Part shown: piece by piece, positions 56,280 through 64,000 of the stretch
How positions within the stretch are numbered: position 1 is the stretch's first letter
Layout: the number at the start of each line of letters is the position of its first letter
Assembly (NCBI GenBank): GCA_029204225.1
Contig: CM055111.1
Coordinates: 17,965,019-18,029,018, forward strand
Origin: Diphasiastrum complanatum
Lineage: Eukaryota; Streptophyta; Lycopodiopsida; Lycopodiales; Lycopodiaceae
DNA: 64,000 nt
Direction: 5' to 3'
Position numbers and translations under genes: made by a program
Notes under the pieces: generated by a model
The model's database searches: none
What the model saw: only the letters and a program-made list of their open reading frames with translations
Told to the model about the DNA's origin: nothing

Positions 56280-59230
56280 AACATTTTGTTTCTTTAGGTT
56301 GATCCATATAGACCTCTTCGTCTAGCTCGCCATGCAAGAAGACTGTCTTCTCGTGCACAATGTGGATCATGAGTACATAAGCTGCTGCATATGCAAATAA
56401 CAGACGTAAGGACGGATGTTTGACCACAGGACAGAAGGTTTCAGAATAGTCAATACCATATCTCTGAGAAAATTCCTTTGCTACCAGTCTTGCATTGTAT
56501 TTCATGACATTTCCATCTGGTCCGTATTTGAGATTGAAAATCCATTTGCATTTGACAGTCTTACGCTTATATGGTAATGGTTGCAACGTCCATACCTGGT
56601 TCTTCCTCATGGACTCCATCTCTTCGTTCATGGCTTGGATCCATCTGTCCTTCTCTGGAAATTCAATCGCTTCCTCGAAAGTCTGTGGTTCGCCACCGAA
56701 TCCACAGAACTCTTCTGATGTAGAAGCAGAGCTACCTGGCACGTATCTTGCTGGCGCTCTTCGTGGTCTTGTCGAGCTTCTAGGAGATCCTCCTAGGACA
56801 ACAATGTCTTTGCCTTTGTTTGCTCCGCTAGGTCCGGAACCATCTTGGTTTACAGGAATTATAGAAGTAAGCTACCTCTCGAATCTTTCGTTTTCAGATT
56901 CGTCACTCGAATGGGAAGTGACTCAAAAATCCTCATTTTTGTGTTCATCTTCTCCTCCGTCTGTCACTGGCGGCAGGTCATAGTACTGTCTTTTCAGAAC
57001 TTCATAGCTGACAGGATCGTCATCGGCCATTGTCCTGCTCTCATCAAATCTGACATCTCTCACTGTTCTCACAGTGTTCGTGTCTGGCATGTAGACTCTG
57101 TAGTATGACGAATTGTTGTCATAACCTACTAGAAATCCCTGCTCGGCTTTCTCATCAAGCTTCTTTCAAAGCTTATTAGGAATATGTGCATAAGCTGCAC
57201 AGCCAAAGATTCTGATGTGAGACAGGTTGGGCTTTCTACCCCACCATAACTCATGTGGTGTCGTGTGAGGGACACTAGGCTTGTCTGTCCTGTTCAGGAT
57301 GTATGCGGCTGTAGCTACTGCTTCAGCCCACAGTACCCTTGCAGCCTTCGAGTAGGCCATCATGCATCTGATAGCTTCCATCAGGGCCCTGTTCTTTCTT
57401 TCTACAACACCATTGTGCTGCGGTGTGTAGGCTTCAGTCCTTGTATGAATGATGCCACAATCATTGTAGAAGTCAGTAAAGCGATTCGAGATGTATTCGT
57501 CACCCCGATCTAATTTGATCTACTTAACCTTTTTTCCTATATATCTCTCAGCCCAATTCACATATTCTACGAATTTATCAAGTGTTTCAGATTTATTTTG
57601 AATAAAATACACTCTCACGAATTTACTATAATCATCAATGAAGGTTATATAATATTTTGAACCTCCTATTGAGATCATATTGAAAGGCCCACAGATGTTA
57701 GAATGCACTAACTCCAGAATCTTGATCGTTCTGTAGGAGTCTTTGATGAATGGAGTGCGTGACATCTTACTCTTCAAACATGCATCACAGGTGGTCGAAC
57801 TAGTTGTATTCGAGATACTACCCCTGTTATTGCTCCATGATGGCTTGCTTGGTAAAGTGCCATTGAGTTCATGTGGCAGAGTCTCCTGTGCCACAGAGTG
57901 TATGGCGAGTCATCATGAGTCTGATGCACCTGATCTGCAAGTAGGCATACCTGCAGATGATATAGATCACCTTTCCTTCTGCCTTGAGCGATCAGAGCAC
58001 TGGTACTAGCGTCAACCATGTTGCATGCTTCATCAAAAAATGTCATGCGCATTTCTGCATCTGCTATTTTTGCTACGGAAAGCAAGTCTTGCTACAGTGT
58101 AGGCATGAACAGAACGTCTTCGAGTCGTTTGTCTCTGCCATTGGTGTTGATCCACAGTGAACCCATACCGTTCACTTGATATTTAGATCCATCTCCAAGA
58201 ACTATGATACTTGAAGGATCTGCACTTCTAAAATCAGACATGATTCGTCTTGATGTCATGAAGTGTGAGGTGGCTCCTGAATCTAGGATCACCTCATGTG
58301 TGTCAGATGTTCACGCTGAACACACGTCTTCACAGATATAGGCGGTCAAACAATTTTTGTTCGGTCTTTCTTCGTCCATTTTTGGGCTCTCGAGCTCCTC
58401 GACATAAGATGAACTGTTGTTACTCTCCTGTTTGTTCTGCGCTGATTTGTTTCTCAGGTTCTGGCAATCCATGGCTGCATGACCCTTCTTGTGGCAGTGG
58501 ACACACTCAATTTTTGGATTGAGCCATCATGTATCAACCGTGTGCCTGTCTCTTCTGCATCTCACGCAAGTCTTCTTTTCTCCACCTTGCTACTTCGACC
58601 TCCCTTTGCTCTTCCAGTTGACTTTGCTGGTCCTCTTTGCTTGCTGATCACGATCCTGCCTCTGATTTGACTCCCTCTTAGGCATAAATTGTTTCTTGGA
58701 TTTTTCTTTGTTGCCGTAGAGGGCCTGGTCAGAACCAACTTTGTGATCAAGATGTTCTCTTGCCTCGACTTCCCCTCGAATCTTGAACATCATCTTTTCG
58801 AGGTTCATGGTAGGATCTTTCGCGAGAAGGGTCCTCATTGTCTAGAATGATCTAGATAAGACTCTCAACAGGTAAGTGAGCTGCTTCTCAGCTGACACTG
58901 CATTCTCTGCTCTAGAGTTATATAGTGATAGAAACAAATCCTTCATCTTCCTTACGAAATAAGTGAGGTCTTTCTCATCTCACTATAGATTTGTCAGCTG
59001 ATCTTCCAGCATCATGATTTGACTTCTTGATTTCGTTTGAAATTTTGTGAGTAGTGCATCTCACATCTCCTTAGCTTTGGAGAGTATAGCCAGGTCAAGT
59101 GTGAGACTATCTTCGATGGATGAAGATAGCAAGGCTAATACCTTGTCATTTTTCTCCCTCCACTCACGGAGCTCTTTGTCTGATGCCGTAGGCATCTCTT
59201 CTGTGCCATCCACCTAGGGGAATAAACCTT
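56280..59230 (-). pseudogene. Copia A gag-pol, copy 2, truncated
   Basis: Minus-strand order: gag (59,230-58,590, broken), two zinc knuckles (CVRCRRDGHT and CVHCHKKGHAAMDC near 58,590-58,460), protease VILDSGATSHFMTS (58,292), GAG-pre-integrase LWHRRLCHMNSMALYQ (58,085-57,774), integrase with CDACLKSKMSRTPFIK, LVHSNICGPF (Asp to Asn), YYITFIDDYSKFVR (57,894-57,520) and AAYILNRTDKPSVPHTTPHE (57,381-57,166). RT begins FEEAIEFPEKDRWIQAMNEE and KTVKCKWIFNLKYGPDGNVM (56,742-56,275). At least four frame breaks. Non-functional. Confidence 0.9.
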
Positions 59231-59438
59231 CGCCCTTGAGTATCAGTGATGTTTTAACTTTCCAAGCTAGAAAGTTAGATCCTGAAGAATCAAGAATTGT
59301 ACAGATCTTGTTCTGTATGCTGCTGATTGAAGCCATTGCTTCTGAAGTTTGTTCTGTTGTTGATGGTTGTTCGTCTGAATGCTTGGTCTCCTGGATCTTG
59401 ATCGCTTATTGGCTATGTCAGATTATGACAATAGAGAG

Positions 59439-59450
59439 GCTCTAATACCA
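59439..59450 (-). other. Primer binding site of Copia A copy 2
   Basis: The minus strand reads TGGTATTAGAGC, one mismatch from the initiator-methionine tRNA complement, next to the LTR. Confidence 0.8.
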
Positions 59451-59451
59451 C

Positions 59452-60344
59452 TGATGGAAGAGATTTAATGAGCCGCAAACAATTCAATGCGATTCGGATG
59501 GAGTTCAGATGCGATCGCTGTCATTGCCAGCTGAATCACTCCTACAGTCCTCCATAATGTAGTCAGGCACTATTGATCTACGTTTATAAATTAATGTAGC
59601 ATTCAACAAAGTTTCAACCAAGGTGCAGAATTAAATGAATGAGAGAATCAGACATATGAATAACAGCATATACATTTGCATGTGCATAATGGCTACAAGA
59701 TCATCTATTGATTTTTCTCTGATTCTTCAAGCACTGCATGCAGATCCACGCAGTGCATTGGTGTGAGAGAAATATAGTTCTCTCACGAGTGGATGTCTCG
59801 CTTACTAGCGGACTTGTCGATCTCTATGGATCTTGATCACAGGAACTTGTCTCGCACGCAGGCGGACTTTTGTTTTGTATTTTTTGTCTTGATTGCTTAC
59901 TATCATCAGACTACTTCATACATCTCTGTATATCTGTATATGCTCTCTCTATCAAGTATCATCTAGTAAGTATATAGTCGCTCTGTGTAACCTTTTAGAT
60001 TAGAGTAATTAGATCTACAACTAATCAGAAAATTACAAGAGTGGCGGATTAGCCACGATTTAGAGTGTATCTACTGACGTCATGCCATCAGATCAGACAT
60101 CTATACTTCTGGGTACTTGTGTGACCTTGCTGGTCCTTCATGGAGCGTGAGGGTAGAAAAGGTTTCGCGACGTTTTTTCATGTCGCGTCGTTGGTTTCGT
60201 CTCCGTCATCTGACTTTCTCATGCTGGATCGCAAAAGATTCTCGTTCGTGAATCTTTCATGCTTCTTGTCTCTTGACTTTTGTGTTCGCGAACATTTTCT
60301 CAGGCAGAGGGCTGAAAGCTAGCAAAGCTTTGTAAATAGAAACG
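59452..60344 (-). repeat. 5' LTR of Copia A copy 2
   Basis: 893 bp, TGATGGAAGAG to GTAAATAGAAACG on the plus strand; the terminal CA has become CG. Confidence 0.85.
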
Positions 60345-60700
60345 TTTTGTTTCTTAAGCACATTCACAAGAAATTGCTCAAACATGAGATAAAACAAGTA
60401 AAGTAAACTTGAACAACACTTTCTTGTTGTTCCTTTGACCTTACTTGAGTCTTTAAACACCTACGAAAACATATTTAAGTTATCTTCTCCACTTGGCTTC
60501 CCTTTGATGCTCTTGACTAGCTCCGAATTGCCACCTTTCATTTTCTGTTATTGAAGCCCTTCAAGATCAACCTCTTGATCTTGCTCTTGACAATAAAAGT
60601 CCTTGATGAAGACCTCTTTTCCAGATCCATTATTTGCTTCCATTCCATGAAAGCCACCATCCACTTGCATAGCCTCATCTACACAAGAAGATGAACCAAA
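60345..60700 (-). repeat. Flank shared with 4387-4740
   Basis: Nearly identical to the sequence right of Copia A copy 1, ending at gatgaacca, where the two diverge. On the minus strand it reads SSSCVDEAMQVDG and GKEVFIKDFYCQEQDQEVDL, a coding-like stretch in part; it could be Copia RT-linker remnant or LTR, uncertain. Confidence 0.75.
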
Positions 60701-62930
60701 GCATGTGAGTAAATGTAAGGATTGCCTAGTGAAGATCTGACTAGATCTTGTTGCATGCAACCAAAAGGACACCTGTGGAGAAACGCCACCAAACCAACAG
60801 GAAATGTTATCATCAGTTTACTGTTCTTCTGAGAAATCCCTAGGTTTTTATAGTCCTACCGAAGCAGTTGAAAGATCATTGCAAATGTCTTGCGGAGACC
60901 AATTGCCACCTACAATGGTTGATCAGCCAAACAAAGACCTAAGAAGCAGGTGAGGCAGCTAGAAGGACTAAAGAGGAAGATCCAAAGCTGAGGAGGAAAG
61001 GACAAAAACTTAAGTAACAGATGAGTCAGATCAATTTTGATCAAAAGAAACTCTTTGGAGAAATGATAGTTGAATCCCCTCCTTTGAAGCCCAAAGAGAT
61101 CCAAAAGTAACGGATCAAAAAGATGAATACAACCGTGAACCTGCAAAATAGAGCAATCTCCTCACCCAACAAGTGGTGGTCAAAGCTCGACATTCCAAGG
61201 GTCCAAGGCTGCAACTGTAGAACTATCAGTTCCTTCATCCTTTCACCAAGCCTTCATCATGTTTTCTTACCATTATCAAACCTTCCATCCAAATCTATTC
61301 CTACCACCAGTTTTTTATGAGTCCATCCCCTTGAGCCTGATAATCAAAGTTTGTTCAACCTGTAGATGGAAGGTTTTCCTTGAGACTGAAACTTCAACTG
61401 AGAGAAGAACCACGGAAACACCCAGAAGCGAATGGAGGATACAGACCTCCCAAAAGATAGAATCTGTCATGAAACCAAAGATGAAACCGTTAATGGCAGA
61501 TACAAGTGACAAAACAAAGTGACACATGGAAAGCACTCGAGCATGCAAGTTGTGAAGTTGCTGAGAGCTCTCCACTTTGAGAATGTCAACCACCTATAGC
61601 AATAAGACATTCTAATCCAATTGCGGCAATTTGTGAAAAATATTTTTGTGATAAAGACTAGCAACAATAAGCACTTGGTTTTATGTAAGCGAATGAGGAT
61701 CTACGCTTTTCCAAGTGACGATCGAAGATGCCAATGCAAAGCAGAGCGACATCGTCCAATATGAGTTGCAGTGGGTCCTGCAACTATTTAGAGGTGGGAT
61801 GATGTTGGCTGATTCTGACGAATCCCCAAGATACTTGGATAGAGCAGCTCAAGAGCACCTCTCACCTTAGACCGAGGAGGTCTCTGAGAAGACGAGACTA
61901 ATGAAGACTGAGAGCCGAGGAATACTAGTTAGTAATGACAAGTAAGAACTGTGTAAGCCTCATGGTGAATCCTGGAAGATGGAATGACCACGTAGGGACT
62001 AGTATTTCTAGGCAAATGTATTAAATGCAAGTAGACCCCTCTTAAAGAAAGTAGAGTGAGCCACCTTTTGATGGTGATCTCTAGTGGAGAGCATTATTCC
62101 ACTTGTAAATTGTGAAATGTGGAAATTCGACTAGGATGCCACCTAAGGAGCTCTCTTGCTTATTTAAGAGACTCCCTCTTTGTGAAGAGGAGCTTTTTGT
62201 GAATTGTATCAACTCCATGCTGAAATGAGAAGAGCCTCCACGAGTTTGGTGCATCTATTGAGCTTCTTGATCATGTTTGTTTCTTGAGTGATGCATTTAT
62301 GATCTTGCCCTTTCCTCCTTTTTTTGTGTGGTTGTGGACTGTAGAGTGGATTAGATTTGATGCTTTCCTAGAGTGGATTAGTTTTTTTTCTTGTTTGTGG
62401 ATTAATGTAGGAACCAACATTCAGGTAAACTAAATAGGCTGGATTTGTGGTGTAGTTCTTGCATATCTCTTTACAATCCAGTTCTTGATGTTCTTGGGAT
62501 GTTCAAGAATCAAAAGGCTGGTTGGTTTCTTGATTCTTGGACTTCTAAAATGCTATAGATTAGTTCTTGTTTCTTGTTTTGTCAATTTATGCAAGTAAAG
62601 TAGTGTAGGATCTGATTCAGTTCACTTTTAGAGTAGGTAGCTGTAGAATCTACAGAATGTTCATTTGGGTTGTATGTTGATCTGTGAATGAACGTTCTTG
62701 GCTTGCATCTATGTATGAATGTAAGTGCGTTCAAGAGAAACGACCCTGAGTTGTCCTCTAACATGTAGGACAAAATATACTACAATGAGAATCTATTTCC
62801 TTTTGCCTAATCTGGGTCTTTAAACAAGAAAGATAATCTCAAGAATAACCCACCGTCTCTGCTGATAGGCAGAAGCAAGAAAGAATTAATTTTAAAAAAT
62901 CAACAGATCCTCTGGATCAGGGGATCTGTC
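60701..62930. other. Unassigned sequence, partly LTR- or promoter-like
   Basis: A word near 60,765-60,795 (catgcaaccaaaaggacacc) matches 26,172-26,192 beside the chromovirus remnant. At 62,158 tgcttatttaagagactccc looks like a TATA-type promoter followed by an untranslated leader. No second copy or coding motif supports a definite call. Short frames at 60,910-61,667 show no motif. Confidence 0.3.
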
Positions 62931-62934
62931 AACA

Positions 62935-64000
62935 GAAGACGTGTGTGCAGCATCAACATCTGACACACATGAGGTGATCCTAGATTCAGGAGCCACCTCA
63001 CACTTCGTGACATGAATCATGTATGATTTCAGAAGTGCAGATACCTCAAGATTCATAGTTCTTGGAGATGGATCTAGACATCAAGTGAACGATATTGGTT
63101 CACTATGGCTCAACACAAATGGCAGAGAAAGACGAATCGAAGGCGTTCTGTGCGTGCCTACTCTGCAACAAGACTTGCTCTCTGTAGCAAGAATAGCAGA
63201 TGCAGGGATGCGTGTGACATTTTTTGACCAAGCATGAAACGTGATTGATGCCAGTACCAGTACTCTCATCGCTCGAGGCAGAAGGAAAGGGAACCTATAT
63301 CATCTAAAGGTACGCCTACCTGTAGGTCAGGTGCATCAGACTCATGACGACTCGCCAAACACTTTGTGGCACAGAAGACTCTGCCACATGAACTCAATGG
63401 CACTTTACCAAGCAAGCCATCATGGAGCAATAACAGGGTTCAGGATCTCGAATGCAACCAGTTCAACCACCTGTGATGCATACTTGAAGGGCAAGATGTC
63501 ACGCACACCATTCATCAAAGACTCCTACAAAACGACAAAGATTATGGAGCTAGTACACTCTGACATCTACGGATCATTCAGAGTGGTCTCATTAGGAGAT
63601 TCAAAGTATTACATAACCTTCATTGATGATTATAGCAAATTTTCCAGAGTGTATTTCATTCAGAATAAATATGAAACACTTGATAAATTCACAGAATATG
63701 TGAATTGGGCAGAAAGATGCACATGCAGCAAAGTAAAGCAGATCAGAATAGATGGAGGTGGTGAATACATCTCCAATCGCTTCACTGACTTTTGAAATAA
63801 TTGTGGCATCATTCACAAAAGAACTGCAGCCTACACACTGCAGCACAATGGTGGTGTTGAACGAAAGAACAGGATCCTAATGGAATCAGCCAGATGCATG
63901 ATGGCCTACTCGAAAGCTACAAGGGCACTATGGGCTGAAGTAGTAGCTACAGCCGCATACATCCAGAACAGAACATGCAAGTCTGGTGTTCCTCACACGA
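62935..64000 (+). pseudogene. Copia A fragment, copy 3, running off the window
   Basis: Plus strand: DVCAASTSDTHEVILDSGAT then SHFVT and a stop (protease), VLCVPTLQQDLLSVARIADA, LWHRRLCHMNSMALYQASHH, SSTTCDAYLKGKMSRTPFIK, MELVHSDIYGSFRV (catalytic Asp present), KYYITFIDDYSKFSRVYFIQ, IRIDGGGEYISNRFTDF and a stop, then HNGGVERKNRILMESARCMM. It matches the minus-strand copies 1 and 2 but lies in opposite orientation and starts abruptly in the protease. Three stops at least. Confidence 0.9.

Larger units (their letters stand above)
55908..60344 (-). mobile_element. Ty1/copia element, family A, copy 2 (internally deleted)
   Basis: Right to left: 5' LTR 60,344-59,452, primer binding site, gag, protease, integrase, start of reverse transcriptase, then directly a partial 3' LTR (56,279-55,908). 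The second half of RT and all RNase H are missing, joined at about 56,290 inside QPKE of the VYMDQPKE motif. LTR position 1 therefore follows truncated RT, a deletion ending exactly at the LTR edge. It shares the right flank 60,345-60,700 with copy 1 (4387-4740). Confidence 0.9.

Noticed and set aside
62100-62400. Pararetrovirus-type promoter and leader
   Set aside because: Only a TATA-like word and a leader-like stretch are present; no tRNA primer site and no viral coding motif were found nearby.
1-64000. CRISPR array or bacterial-type operons
   Set aside because: Repeats are microsatellites, satellites or transposons; no spaced identical repeats, and introns and retroelements show plant nuclear DNA.
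1-64000. tRNA or rRNA genes
   Set aside because: No cloverleaf or rRNA stretch was recognised by eye; the tRNA-like words found are Copia primer binding sites.

Overview
This window is nuclear DNA of a land plant. It is AT-rich and most of it is layered transposable elements. I see Ty1/copia retrotransposons primed by initiator-methionine tRNA, a Ty3/gypsy chromovirus, CACTA (En/Spm) DNA transposons with TNP2-type transposases, a foldback element, and long (GA)n/(CT)n/(GT)n microsatellites. Genes have GT-AG introns. I cannot name the species; nothing seen separates a seed plant from a fern, lycophyte or bryophyte.

Layout. 1-5.4 kb: a broken CACTA transposase cut by a reverse-strand Copia (family A), followed by the LTR of another Copia (family D). 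5.4-12.4 kb: mostly non-coding, with inverted/tandem repeats, a solo Copia A LTR, a foldback element with a GC-rich loop, and a decayed second CACTA gene (PTTA-like, minus strand). 12.4-15.6 kb: a degenerate satellite, a 297-bp copied segment and a small Copia fragment. 15.6-18.8 kb: a second, longer TNP2 transposase on the plus strand. 18.8-25.66 kb and 28.8-42.26 kb: two copies (A and B) of a segment of about 7 kb. Each holds a gypsy protease remnant, an acidic coiled-coil-like ORF, a SET-domain ORF and the N-terminal part of a TNP2-like gene, all on the minus strand, plus the acidic tail of a plus-strand gene. Copy B is interrupted by a complete young Copia (family B, 30,990-37,418) with an intact 1317-codon polyprotein, near-identical LTRs and a perfect 5-bp target duplication. 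Between the copies lie a Copia integrase fragment and chromovirus pol. 42.3-44.2 kb: a dense palindromic motif cluster and the C-terminal part of a TNP2 transposase. 44.5-46.25 kb: a Copia fragment whose protease is split by a GA-rich tandem repeat. 47.4-49.2 kb: unrecognised minus-strand reading frames fused to a Copia A fragment.

The one convincing host gene is at 50,990-53,921 on the minus strand. It has four exons, all in phase, and encodes a 666-residue EamA/DMT-family membrane transporter with a transit-peptide-like N-terminus. From 55.8 kb to the end more Copia A copies follow, one on the minus strand sharing a flank with the first copy and one on the plus strand running off the window.

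The most unusual item is the duplicated CACTA-like unit whose transposase N-terminus is followed by a SET-domain methyltransferase-like sequence instead of the transposase core. All domain calls were made by reading motifs; no database search was run.
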